Assembly (NCBI RefSeq): GCF_003944715.1
Contig: NZ_RWIT01000004.1
Location: forward strand, 310,001 to 374,000
DNA: 64,000 nt
From: Hymenobacter rigui
GTDB lineage: Bacteria; Bacteroidota; Bacteroidia; Cytophagales; Hymenobacteraceae
Direction: 5' to 3'
The notes under the pieces: generated by a model
The model's input: the letters and a program-made list of their open reading frames with translations, nothing else
Told to the model about the DNA's origin: nothing
Database searches by the model: none
Part shown: positions 52,135 through 60,648 of the stretch, piece after piece
Layout: each line of letters opens with the position of its first letter
How positions within the stretch are numbered: position 1 is the first letter of the stretch
Program-made: the position numbers and the translations under genes

Positions 52135-52196
52135 GCGTTGTGTGGCCCCCGGATAGGCTGGGAGCCTTGGCAACGTAACTGATTAACGGCCTGGAA

Positions 52197-53099
52197 ATGG
52201 AACAGAGCAGCAATGCAGATGTGGTAATTATTGGGGGCAGCTATGCCGGGCTGGCGGCCGCTATGGCCCTGGGGCGGGCATTGCGCCAAGTAGTGGTGCT
52301 GGATAGTGGCCGGCCCTGCAACCGCCAGACGCCTCACTCGCACAATTTTCTGACGCAGGATGGTGAAAAGCCTGCCGTTATCCGGGAGCGGGCACTGGCG
52401 CAGGTACGTCGCTACCCCACGGTGCAGGTAGTGGCCGACGAAGCCCTCCTGGCCGAAAAGGCAGCAGATGGTTTTCGGATAGCAACGGCCGGCGGCCGGC
52501 ACCTCACCGCGCGCAAGCTGATTTTTGCCAGTGGTATTGAAGACCTCCTGCCGGCCCTGCCGGGGCTGGCCGCGTGCTGGGGTATTTCGGTGCTGCACTG
52601 CCCGTACTGCCACGGCTACGAGGTGCACGGCCAGCCGCTGGGCGTACTCAACAACGGCGACGGGGGCTTTGTGCAGGCCCGGCTCATCCGTAACTGGACG
52701 CCTCAGCTCACGCTGTTCACCAACGGCCCATCCACGCTTACTGAGGCACAGACCCGACAGTTGCACGCTGAAGGAATACTTGTTGAAGAATCCTCCGTAC
52801 AGGCCGTGTGCCACGAGCAGGGAAAGTTGTGCAGCCTTGCCTTGGCGAATGGGGCAGAAGCGGACCTGATAGCTGTTTTTACGCACGTGCCTTTCCGGCA
52901 ACAAAGTGAACTGCCGGCGCTATTGGGGTGCCGCGTTACCGCAACCGGCCACCTGGAGGTAGATGACTGGCAGAAAACATCCGTGCCGGGGGTGTACGCG
53001 GCCGGTGATGCCACCACGCCCATGCGCTCCGTGGCCAATGCGGTGGCGGCGGGTACCCGGGCCGGGGCCTTCGTCAACCACGAGCTACTGGGGCTCTAG
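52197..53099 (+). CDS. Thioredoxin-reductase-like FAD/NAD(P) oxidoreductase
   Basis: 300 residues. The FAD loop is VVIIGGSYAGLAAAMALGRA, the second half has the redox pair Cys135 and Cys138 (LHCPYCHGYEVHG), and the C-terminal FAD motif is VPGVYAAGDATTPMRSVANA. The CPYCHGYE form differs from the CATC of thioredoxin reductases and defines a related group of uncertain partner. The NADPH part is shortened. It should reduce a small disulfide or act as an oxidase; no thioredoxin gene is adjacent. The palindrome upstream suggests control by a redox- or metal-sensing repressor. Confidence 0.88.
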   Translation: MEQSSNADVVIIGGSYAGLAAAMALGRALRQVVVLDSGRPCNRQTPHSHNFLTQDGEKPAVIRERALAQVRRYPTVQVVADEALLAEKAADGFRIATAGGRHLTARKLIFASGIEDLLPALPGLAACWGISVLHCPYCHGYEVHGQPLGVLNNGDGGFVQARLIRNWTPQLTLFTNGPSTLTEAQTRQLHAEGILVEESSVQAVCHEQGKLCSLALANGAEADLIAVFTHVPFRQQSELPALLGCRVTATGHLEVDDWQKTSVPGVYAAGDATTPMRSVANAVAAGTRAGAFVNHELLGL

Positions 53100-53100
53100 C

Positions 53101-53529
53101 TCAGGTACTTTCCCGCGAAAAGGCAATCAAAATGGCTCCGCCTGCCATGAGCATTGCGCCCAGTACAATCTGCCAGGTTACTTTTTCCTTTAGAAAGAAA
53201 ACGGCCAGCAGGATGGAAAACACCAGCGAGATTTTGTCGAAGGATGACGTGCGGGAGGCCTGCCCCAGCTTCAGGGCCTGAAAGGAAAATAGCGAGGACA
53301 GGCAAGTGATAACGCCGGCGGCAATCAGGAATAGCCAGGTGCGGCGGTCAATTTCGGCTACCTGCCCCAAATGGCCCTGCCAGGCCACTACGCTCCAGGC
53401 CACCGTCACAATCAGCACCGATTGAATGGCAAAGGCCACGCTGGACTCCACATTCTTGACGCCCACCTTCGAGAGCGTAACCACAATAGCCGCTGATATA
53501 GCTGCCAATAATGAAAATACTACCCACAT
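53101..53529 (-). CDS. Single-domain EamA (DMT) permease
   Basis: 142 residues from ATG at 53529, where the protein begins MWVVFSLLAAISAAIVV. A longer in-frame reading to 53853 would antisense the next gene and has no homology. Five membrane segments, one EamA half-unit, with FSFQALKLGQASRTSSFDKI and ILLAVFFLKEKVTWQIVLGA. As a half-size transporter it should work as a dimer. The substrate is unknown. It is convergent with the flavoprotein gene (stops one base apart). Confidence 0.85.
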   Translation of the reverse strand: MWVVFSLLAAISAAIVVTLSKVGVKNVESSVAFAIQSVLIVTVAWSVVAWQGHLGQVAEIDRRTWLFLIAAGVITCLSSLFSFQALKLGQASRTSSFDKISLVFSILLAVFFLKEKVTWQIVLGAMLMAGGAILIAFSREST

Positions 53530-53689
53530 ACGTACTCCTGAACAGATGACCTGCTTGGCAATACGTGCGTTGGCCAAATTCAGCCGGGCGAGCGGGTGGT
53601 AAAGATCAAGCGTTGCCTTATCCGTGAAAAGGTCACAGGTAGTATCTTGCAAGGTATAGCCGGCAGCGTTGCGGCTCTGGTAGTGTGTT

Positions 53690-54655
53690 ATGAAGAAACT
53701 TGCTTGGATTAGTGGACTGCTGGGTGCCGTTATGAATGTGACGGGCGTAGCCGAGGCGCAAACCGGAACGGGTGGTACGCCTGCATTGCCGGAGCCGCCC
53801 GGCACCGTGCGGGTAGCGGCCAACCTGTTCATGGATGAAACGGAGGTAGCCAACCTGCACTGGCTGGAGTATCTGCACTTTGTGCGCCGCGACTCCGCGC
53901 TGGCGTTTTACCGGGCCCAGTTACCTGATTCCACCGGCTGGCAACCCGTCCCCGACCCGGAGCAGGCCACCGCGCCCCAGTCATATTTCCGGGCCCCGGC
54001 CTACCGCTACCATCCGGCCACTGGTGTCAGCTATGAGCAAGCCCGGGCGTATTGCCGCTGGCGCAGCGCAGTAGTCAACCGCAGCTACTTTCAGGGTGCT
54101 GAGTTCCGCAAGCAGCATCCCGAACTTCGTGACTATGAGGTGACGGTGGAATACCGCCTGCCTACCGAAGCCGAGTGGGAGCAGGCGGCGGCCGGCGGTC
54201 TGCCCGCTGGTTCGCGTCCTTTCGAACTGATTCAGACCCGCTCTGTCCGCAAGCCAAGGGCCATCAAGCTAAATGAATCGGAGGAGTTGGTGGCGTGCCT
54301 GGATGCCCAACACCTGGCGCACCCGGCCACCGAGACGGCCTTCGAACTGCCCTACAACCTGCGCGAAAACTATTACCTGGCCAGCAGTAACCAAGTGTTC
54401 AGCTGCCCGCCACCCAAGCGCGAGTTTCCGTTGCAGGCCATTACTATTGGCCCACCCAACGGCTTCGGGCTGCAGAACGTCATTGGAAATGTAGCCGAAA
54501 TGACGGCTTCCCGGGGCGTGGCCAAGGGTGGCTCCTTCAAAACCTCGGTGCAAGGTCTCACGCTCACTACCCAGCAGCCCTACCAAAGCCCTCAGAACTG
54601 GCTGGGCTTTCGGTGCTTGGCCACCGTACGCATGGTGCGCAAAGCCGGTAAGTAG
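53690..54655 (+). CDS. Formylglycine-generating-enzyme-like (SUMF1) secreted protein
   Basis: 321 residues. A Sec signal ends near AEAQT (about residue 25). The SUMF1 fold is seen as NLFMDETEVANLHWLEYL, GVSYEQARAYCRWRS, YRLPTEAEWEQAA, and GLQNVIGNVAEMTASRGVAKGGS with NWLGFRCLA at the end. True formylglycine enzymes need a cysteine pair near the C-terminus; only one is seen (FRC), so it is more likely a binding or structural member, like GldJ/GldK-type proteins of Bacteroidota. The precise role is unknown. Confidence 0.82.
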   Translation: MKKLAWISGLLGAVMNVTGVAEAQTGTGGTPALPEPPGTVRVAANLFMDETEVANLHWLEYLHFVRRDSALAFYRAQLPDSTGWQPVPDPEQATAPQSYFRAPAYRYHPATGVSYEQARAYCRWRSAVVNRSYFQGAEFRKQHPELRDYEVTVEYRLPTEAEWEQAAAGGLPAGSRPFELIQTRSVRKPRAIKLNESEELVACLDAQHLAHPATETAFELPYNLRENYYLASSNQVFSCPPPKREFPLQAITIGPPNGFGLQNVIGNVAEMTASRGVAKGGSFKTSVQGLTLTTQQPYQSPQNWLGFRCLATVRMVRKAGK

Positions 54656-54758
54656 TGAAAACGCCAACCAGTTCTGCAGTGAATTGGTCGGCGCTTTTGT
54701 CGGTGGCCGCTAGTCAGACAGCAGAGTTGTTCTAAAAGTAGCCGCCTGCTACTAAAAC

Positions 54759-54847
54759 GTCATGCTGAGCTTGTCGAAGCATCTCTACCGCTTCGTCAGT
54801 GTTGTTTCAACGAAGTGGTAGAGATGCTTCGACAAGCCCAGCATGAC
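54759..54847. repeat. REP-like palindromic element, copy F
   Basis: GTCATGCTGAGCTTGTCGAA and its complement end the element; the loop holds CGTCAGTGTTGTTTCAACG. Closest to copy E. It lies between the SUMF1 gene and the outer-membrane protein gene, which are convergent. Confidence 0.86.
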
Positions 54848-54871
54848 GGTCAATATCATGAAGAGAGCAGC

Positions 54872-55723
54872 CTACTTGCCGAAGCGGAAGGCGAGGCCCG
54901 CCCCTACGTTGAAGCCACCAGCGGCTGGAGTGAGGCCGTGGCCGGCCGTAACATCCAGCCGGATTGCAGGAGAAGGCCGGAAGTACAGGCCCGTGGTGAG
55001 GCCCGGTCGCCAGCCCTGCTGCCGCTGCCAGGTGGCGTAGGTTTCGGCCAGAAAGCCGAAGTGCGTGGTGGGGCCGAGCGGGCCATTGAGGGCCAGCGTG
55101 GTCAGGTACTGGCCCTGCTTGGTGCCTTCGGCCTTGAAGCCACGCTGCCGGAACCCGAAGTTACCCTCCAATCCAAACCGCTGCCCCAACTGCTGCGACA
55201 CCAGCAGGCGTGCGCCGGGCTCAAACTGCTTATCGGGGTAGCTGGCGTCGCCGTTGCGTAGGTTCATATCGAACAGGACCACCACCTGGGAGCGGGCGTT
55301 CTGCACGGTGGAGGCCAGGAACTTGGCCCCCACGTTCAGCGGGGCGAAGCCGACGGGGCCGGCATAGGCGGCCGGGGTGCCCTCCACGCTCAGTGGGCGC
55401 ACGTCGGGCGTGAGCAGGTAGTTCTGGGTGGCGCGCAGCTCAATGTGGTTGAAGAACCCCACCCGCAGGGTGCTGCCCCACACCGAGCGCCCGGCGTAGC
55501 CCACGCTGCTGCCCGCATCGTAGCGGGTAAGGCCGGTTTCCAGCTGAAACTGGCCCGGGTACAGCATGTTGGTGGTGATGGTCTGCCCCGGGCGGTCCGG
55601 GCGAATCAGCCGCACAAACGGCGACTCGCCGTTGTTGAGGTTGGGGTCGGTGGTCTGGGCCAGGGTGCGGGCCGGGCCGGCAAGCAGCAGGGCTCCGGCG
55701 GTCAGCAGAGTGGTCTTTCGCAT
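54872..55723 (-). CDS. Outer-membrane beta-barrel protein, MetA-pathway transporter-like
   Basis: 283 residues. Signal peptide about 1-22 (LLLAGPARTLAQ). The mature part is all short beta strands with alternating aromatic residues, starting after DPNLNNGESPFVRLIRPDRP and continuing with TTNMLYPGQFQLETGLTRYD. It ends in FRFGK. This resembles the family once named for phenol-degradation MetA, often annotated as transporter. Its substrate is unknown. It is a lone gene, with a bidirectional terminator behind its upstream side. Confidence 0.75.
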   Translation of the reverse strand: MRKTTLLTAGALLLAGPARTLAQTTDPNLNNGESPFVRLIRPDRPGQTITTNMLYPGQFQLETGLTRYDAGSSVGYAGRSVWGSTLRVGFFNHIELRATQNYLLTPDVRPLSVEGTPAAYAGPVGFAPLNVGAKFLASTVQNARSQVVVLFDMNLRNGDASYPDKQFEPGARLLVSQQLGQRFGLEGNFGFRQRGFKAEGTKQGQYLTTLALNGPLGPTTHFGFLAETYATWQRQQGWRPGLTTGLYFRPSPAIRLDVTAGHGLTPAAGGFNVGAGLAFRFGK

Positions 55724-55856
55724 GTCTTATCGACGTCCAGCTTCTTTTAAAAGTTCGATTTTTTGAAGAAGATGTAACCCTGCCGGGTAAAATGCGTTAC
55801 CCGGTTTTCTGCTGAGTAATGCCCTGCATCACCATATTTGAGGTATCTATAGGATA

Positions 55857-55890
55857 CAAAAAAGACCGGAGCAGGCTCCGGTCTTTTTTT
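55857..55890. terminator. Bidirectional terminator
   Basis: AGACCGGAGC at 55863-55872 pairs with GCTCCGGTCT at 55875-55884, flanked by A's and by six or more T's, so it works on both strands. It terminates the M1 aminopeptidase on the minus strand. Confidence 0.9.
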
Positions 55891-55913
55891 ACTTTTAGCG
55901 GGAAAGTTATATT

Positions 55914-58382
55914 CTATTCCGCTTTCTTAATAGCCTCCATTGCGGCGTCTACTACAGCCTGCTGATCAGCGGGCTTGGCTTGTTTTACTTTGGTGAGCAT
56001 CTGCAGGATGGGTTCATCCACGCCGTAGCGCTTGTATTCTATGGCCAGTTTCCGGAGACGCTCCGTGCCTTCATTGAGGACGGTGGCATCGTTCAGGCGG
56101 GTCATAAAGCCCACTACGCTTTCCAGCATCTGGAACTTACCCTGGGGACCGGCGGCATCAAACTGCTGGCGCACGAAGGGCCAGTTGCTGGCGTCGCCCT
56201 GTTCGGCGTACACACTGGCCACGGCGGTGGCTACGGTGCTGTTTTTAGTAGCTTCCAGCGCCTTAGCGCGGGCCAGGGCCGTTTTGGGCTGCACGGCGGT
56301 CAGGCCTTCCAGAGCTGCTCCTTCCACCGCATACGACTGGCTTTCGAGCGACTTGAGGAACTGCTTTTCGTCCTTCTTATCCTTCATCTTGGCCAGAGCG
56401 CCCAGCAGGGCAGCCTGCACGTTGGTGTTTTTCTCCTGAGCCAACTGCTTGCGCAGGGCCGGGGCGGCGGCTTTCTGCACGGCCTTGTCATCCAGCTTCA
56501 GCGCGGCAATCGACGACAGGCGGATGCCCGTAGCCTTGTCGGTGAGGCCGGCCAGCAACACCTGGCGGGCGGCGGCATCGGTGGGGGGCAGGGCCGCGGC
56601 GGCGGCAATGGCCTCGCGCCGGTCAACGTAGCGGGGGGCATTCTTGAACTGGTAGGCGAAATCGGCAAACGGCTTGTTGTCGGTTTTCTGCCACAGCAGC
56701 ACCTTTTCGGCGTCCACGTTTACCAGGCTGGGCTTGCTGGCGGCGGCAAAGCGGAAAGTTTCAGCCCGCTCGCGCATCCACACCTGGTGGCGCTCCGGCT
56801 TGCCGTTCACGTACACATCCACCGCAATGGGCAGCTGGAACACGGTGCCGGGCTGGGTTTGCTTGATGGTAACCGTCTGCTGCTTGGCGGCGGCATCGTA
56901 GCCGTAGTCAATGGTGACCACGGGGTGGCCCGCACCGAAGTACCACTGGTTGAAGAACCAGTTCAAATCCTGACCCGATACGGCCTCCATGGCCAGGCGC
57001 AGTTGGTGGGCCTCGCCGTTACCGAACTTGTTATCGGTGAGGTATTTTTTCAGGCCGGCGAAGAATACGTCGTCGGTGAGGTAGTTGCGCAGCATGTTCA
57101 AAATCTGGCCGCCCTTCTGGTAGCTCACCAGGTCAAACATGTCCTCCTTGTCGGCGTAGTGAAAGCGCACGAGCTGCTTCTGGGCGTCGCGGGGGCTGCG
57201 CAGGTAGTTGCGCATGTTCTGGTAGGCGTGGGCGTCGCCGGCGTCCTGGCCGTACTTATACTCGGCCCACAGCGCCTCCGAGAAGTCGGCAAACGACTCG
57301 TTCACCGTCAGGTTGCTCCAGCTTTCGGCCGTTACCAGGTCGCCGAACCACTGGTGGAACAGCTCGTGGGCAATAACCGACTCACCGTTGGCGTACTCAG
57401 CATCCAGCGCCTCGCGCGGGTCCTTCTGCACAAACTCGCCGTGCAGGGTGGCCGAGGTATTTTCCATGGCCCCGCTCACGTAGTCGCGCACCACCACCTG
57501 GGCGTACTTGTTCCAGGCGTAGTCCACGCCCAAACGGCGCGAGAAGAATTCCATCATTTCGGGCGTGTTGCCGAAAATCTGCTTGGCGTAGGGCGCGTAT
57601 TTGGGCTCCAGGTAGTAGCTCACTTCCTTGCCGCGCCACGTGTCCTTCGTGATTTTGAAGTCGCCCACGGCCATCATAAACAGGTAGGGCGAGTGGGGCA
57701 GCTCCTGCTTCCAGGTGTCGGTGCGGGTGCCGTCGGCGTTGTTTTTTTGGCTGGTGAGGGCCCCGTTGCTCAGCGTCACGTAGCGGGCGGGCACCGTCAT
57801 GCTGATTTCGGCGGTAGTTTTCTGGTTGGGCTTGTCGATGGTGGGAAACCAGGCCGACGAAGCCTCCGTCTCGCCCTGCGTCCAGATCTGGCGGGGCTTG
57901 CCGGCCTCGGTGCTGTCGGGGTTGATGAAGTACAGGCCCTTGGCGTCGTTGATGGCGGCCGAGCCTTTCACTTTCAGCTCGTCGGGCTTGGCCACGTACT
58001 CCAGGTACACGGTGTACTGCTGGCCGGGCAGGTAGGCTTTGTCGAGGTCAATATCCAGCTGTTGGTTGTCGTAGCGGTACTTCAGCGTCTTGGTGTTCGA
58101 GCCGTCCACCAAGGTCACCGATTTAATATCCATGCCCTTGGCATCGAGGCGCAGCGAGTCGGTGGCGTAGCCCACGGGTTGCAGCGTCACCCATTCCTTG
58201 CCCATAAGCTGGCGCTTGGCGTAGTCGAAGCGCACATCCAGCTTGGTGTGCACCAGGGCGTTGATTTTGCGGGCCGATTCGCGGTACATCTTGAGGGCGG
58301 TCGTATCGGCGGGGGCGGCTTGCTGGGCCAGGGCGGGGGCGGCGGCCAGCAGGCCCAGGCTCAGCAGGAAAGCTTTTGTCAT
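55914..58382 (-). CDS. M1-family zinc aminopeptidase with HEAT-like C-terminus
   Basis: 822 residues. Signal peptide about 1-20 (APALAQQ). The exopeptidase loop GAMEN is at 304-308. The zinc site is His339, Glu340, His343 (HELFHQW) and Glu362 in the NESFADF that follows 18 residues later. All catalytic residues are present. A helical C-terminal part from about 590 has repeated LxGLxDKATGIRLSSIAAL and LAQEKNTNVQAALLGALAKM units, HEAT-like. It should be a periplasmic or secreted enzyme trimming N-terminal amino acids from peptides. No operon partner. Confidence 0.94.
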   Translation of the reverse strand: MTKAFLLSLGLLAAAPALAQQAAPADTTALKMYRESARKINALVHTKLDVRFDYAKRQLMGKEWVTLQPVGYATDSLRLDAKGMDIKSVTLVDGSNTKTLKYRYDNQQLDIDLDKAYLPGQQYTVYLEYVAKPDELKVKGSAAINDAKGLYFINPDSTEAGKPRQIWTQGETEASSAWFPTIDKPNQKTTAEISMTVPARYVTLSNGALTSQKNNADGTRTDTWKQELPHSPYLFMMAVGDFKITKDTWRGKEVSYYLEPKYAPYAKQIFGNTPEMMEFFSRRLGVDYAWNKYAQVVVRDYVSGAMENTSATLHGEFVQKDPREALDAEYANGESVIAHELFHQWFGDLVTAESWSNLTVNESFADFSEALWAEYKYGQDAGDAHAYQNMRNYLRSPRDAQKQLVRFHYADKEDMFDLVSYQKGGQILNMLRNYLTDDVFFAGLKKYLTDNKFGNGEAHQLRLAMEAVSGQDLNWFFNQWYFGAGHPVVTIDYGYDAAAKQQTVTIKQTQPGTVFQLPIAVDVYVNGKPERHQVWMRERAETFRFAAASKPSLVNVDAEKVLLWQKTDNKPFADFAYQFKNAPRYVDRREAIAAAAALPPTDAAARQVLLAGLTDKATGIRLSSIAALKLDDKAVQKAAAPALRKQLAQEKNTNVQAALLGALAKMKDKKDEKQFLKSLESQSYAVEGAALEGLTAVQPKTALARAKALEATKNSTVATAVASVYAEQGDASNWPFVRQQFDAAGPQGKFQMLESVVGFMTRLNDATVLNEGTERLRKLAIEYKRYGVDEPILQMLTKVKQAKPADQQAVVDAAMEAIKKAE

Positions 58383-58490
58383 AGCGAAAAAGAGGAGGGT
58401 GAAATCAGGCTGCTAGTTGCAAACTTTTCAGCACAGATGCGGCAGGCTACGGTAGAGTTGCTTTTGCGGGCCCGATTTCCGGTCGGTGCG

Positions 58491-59387
58491 TTACCGTTCC
58501 AGCGCCGCCCGGTCCCAGCCGGCCAGGGTGGCGCCGGCGGCGTAGGTGCTGTCGAGGAATTCGCGCAAGGCGGCCGCGGGGTCGGGGGCGGTGCGCACGG
58601 CTTCGTAGGGCAGCAGGAATTCGCTTAGCTCCGCACTGTAGAAGGCGGCGGCCGGCTGCACCGGAGCCTCGGCAAAGCCGGCCGGAGCGGGGGCGGTGTA
58701 GGCGTAGAAGGCGGCCTCCTGCCCATTGCCGCCGGGCCAGAAACCGTGGCTGATGACCTCGTGGGAGTAGGCCTCACGGGTGATGCCGTCGGCCCCGGGG
58801 CGGGCCGGAGCCAGGCGGCCGGAAAAGCGCGTCACGGCCAGATCAAACGAGCCCCAGAAGAAATGCACCGGACTGCACTTGCCGATGAATCCGGCCCGGA
58901 ACTGCTCCAGCACCGGTGTAATAAGGGTGAGGGCCCGCCAGAAGCGCTGCGCCGCTTCGGGGTCGTAGCTGGCGTGCTGCTCGTCTTCGGCAAATGGAAT
59001 CGGGTTTTCGATTTCTACCGGCACCGGCCAGATGTTTACTTGGATGCCCAGCTCGGCCAGCATCCGCTGCACTTCCTGGTAGAAGGCGGCAACGGAGCGG
59101 GGCTGCAAGGTCAAGCGCTGCTCGGCCCCGTCGCTGCACCGGATGATAAGCTGGTGGTCGAGGAAATCGAAATCCATCTGGAAGCTGCGGCCCTGGTAGG
59201 GCATGGCCGAAGTGGTGAGGCCCCGCGCCGAAACGTAGAGCGGCACGTTCCAGAAATGGTTGACGAGCGGGGTGGTAGCCAGCCGGATTTTGCCCACCAC
59301 CTGCGTGTACAGGTGCAGGGTGGCGAGGGTGTCGGCCCAGGCGGCCAGAAGCAGGGCGGGCCAGGAGGTGGCGGAGGCGGTAGGCAT
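58491..59387 (-). CDS. DUF5996 family protein
   Basis: 298 residues from ATG at 59387; an upstream in-frame start at 59429 has no extra homology. Family features: WADTLATLHLYTQVVGKIRL, VNHFWNVPLYVSARGLTTSA, FQMDFDFLDHQLIIRCSDG, and SHEVISHGFWPGG near residue 220. The function is unknown. Without signal peptide or membrane segments, it is cytoplasmic. The conserved Trp, His and Asp residues suggest an enzyme. It stands alone between the M1 and esterase genes. Confidence 0.75.
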   Translation of the reverse strand: MPTASATSWPALLLAAWADTLATLHLYTQVVGKIRLATTPLVNHFWNVPLYVSARGLTTSAMPYQGRSFQMDFDFLDHQLIIRCSDGAEQRLTLQPRSVAAFYQEVQRMLAELGIQVNIWPVPVEIENPIPFAEDEQHASYDPEAAQRFWRALTLITPVLEQFRAGFIGKCSPVHFFWGSFDLAVTRFSGRLAPARPGADGITREAYSHEVISHGFWPGGNGQEAAFYAYTAPAPAGFAEAPVQPAAAFYSAELSEFLLPYEAVRTAPDPAAALREFLDSTYAAGATLAGWDRAALER

Positions 59388-59551
59388 AGCAGACGGGGTA
59401 ACAGGTGAAACGTGCTGATAAAGACGCAACTTAGGCCCGGCGCGTTGGGAAAAGGCCCTTAGTATTTCGGGGCCGTTTGCTTCGGGCCGGCCAGCATCCG
59501 CAACGGGCCGCCACGAATCCGCGTCTGTACCCCCGTATCCATTCCTCTCCC

Positions 59552-60427
59552 ATGAAAAACGTCTTACGCCTGCTGCTGCTCCTGCTGTTGCTGGGCCCCG
59601 CCGCCCGCGCCGCCACCGTCGATACCGTGGCCATTGCCAGCGCCGCTATGCAGCGCACCTACAAGGCCGCGGTGGCGGTGCCGGCTTCCTACGCCAAAAA
59701 TAAAAAGGCCCGCTACCCGGTGCTGTACCTGCTGCACGGGGCCTACGGCCACTTCGCCGACTGGAGCAGCAAAACGCCCGATAAAAACCTCATCCACCGC
59801 CTCGCCGACCAGTACAACCTCATCATCGTGATGCCCGAGGGCGAGACGTTCAGCTTCTACCTCGATTCGCCGGTGAGCCCCGGCAGCCAGTTCGAAACAT
59901 ACATTACCAAGGACGTCATCGGGGCCATCGACCAGCGGTACCGCACCGTGGCGCGCAAGGAAGGCCGGGTTATTTCGGGCCTCTCGATGGGCGGGCACGG
60001 GGCGCTGTACCTCTCGGGGCGGCACCCGGAGCTGTTTGCCGCGGCCGGCAGCATGAGCGGGGCCCTGGACATGAGCATCACCAACCGCAAGTTGAATCCG
60101 CAGGAAGCCCAGCAGCGCCAGAGCCTGTTCAACCCCATCCTCGGCCCCGAAACGCCCGCGCCCAGCCCGTACAGCACCAACTCGGTGGTGAACATGGTGG
60201 ATAAGCTATACACCAACGGCCTGCCTCTCATCATCGACTGCGGCGTGGACGATTTCCTCATCGACATCAACCGCGAAGTGCACCGCCGCCTCGTGTACAA
60301 CCACACCCCCCACGACTACACCGAGCGGCCCGGTGCCCATACCTGGGAGTACTGGCAAAACGCGCTGCCCTACCACGTGCAGTTCTTTCAGCAGGTGCTG
60401 GAAAAGGGTGGGGTAGCGGTGAAGTAA
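59552..60427 (+). CDS. Secreted esterase of the alpha/beta-hydrolase (esterase D-like) family
   Basis: 291 residues from ATG at 59552. Signal peptide about 1-20 (LLLGPAARA). The catalytic serine is Ser145 in GLSMGG, with Asp233 or Asp234 (DCGVDDF) and His263 (ERPGAHTW). LYLLHGAYGHFADW contains the oxyanion loop. The family (PF00756) includes feruloyl and acetyl esterases and S-formylglutathione hydrolase. Secretion favours a polysaccharide ester or similar outside substrate. It is divergent from the DUF5996 gene. Confidence 0.88.
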   Translation: MKNVLRLLLLLLLLGPAARAATVDTVAIASAAMQRTYKAAVAVPASYAKNKKARYPVLYLLHGAYGHFADWSSKTPDKNLIHRLADQYNLIIVMPEGETFSFYLDSPVSPGSQFETYITKDVIGAIDQRYRTVARKEGRVISGLSMGGHGALYLSGRHPELFAAAGSMSGALDMSITNRKLNPQEAQQRQSLFNPILGPETPAPSPYSTNSVVNMVDKLYTNGLPLIIDCGVDDFLIDINREVHRRLVYNHTPHDYTERPGAHTWEYWQNALPYHVQFFQQVLEKGGVAVK

Positions 60428-60490
60428 ACAGACGCAATAGTTCGAGTCTTGCCGCGTGCTGATTTGGTAGGCGCAAGAGCAGTTGCTGAA

Positions 60491-60597
60491 CGGTGTAGAG
60501 ACGCAATATTTTGCGTCTCGTCGTTGAACGACTTGGGAACTGACGGATTAAACAACATCAGCAACGACGAGACTCCAACTATTGCGTCTCTACATCG
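60491..60597. repeat. Palindromic repeat of the GTAGAGACGCAA type
   Basis: CGGTGTAGAGACGCAATATT at the left and AACTATTGCGTCTCTACATC at the right pair over about 36 bases. A third, degenerate copy of the core (GACGCAATAGTTCGAGTCT) lies at 60431-60449. Sequences with this core are found as intergenic repeats in several bacterial phyla. Confidence 0.75.
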
Positions 60598-60609
60598 TTC
60601 GGTAGAATC

Positions 60610-60638
60610 AAAAGGTCCGGTCACTGACCGGGCCTTTT
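60610..60638. terminator. Terminator of the czcA operon
   Basis: AAAAGGTCCGGTCA and TGACCGGGCCTTTT are near-complementary with a one-base loop. It lies 11 bases past the stop of czcA. Confidence 0.7.
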
Positions 60639-60648
60639 GTTTGTGTGC

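Noticed and set aside
53530..53853. Long N-terminus of the EamA permease
   Set aside because: Lies antisense to the SUMF1 gene; membrane segments and EamA homology start at 53529.
55980..58628. An 882-codon open frame on the + strand opposite the M1 aminopeptidase
   Set aside because: It is antisense to a gene with a full zinc site and GAMEN motif; its protein is low-complexity Val/Gly/His-rich, as expected from GC-rich codon third positions.
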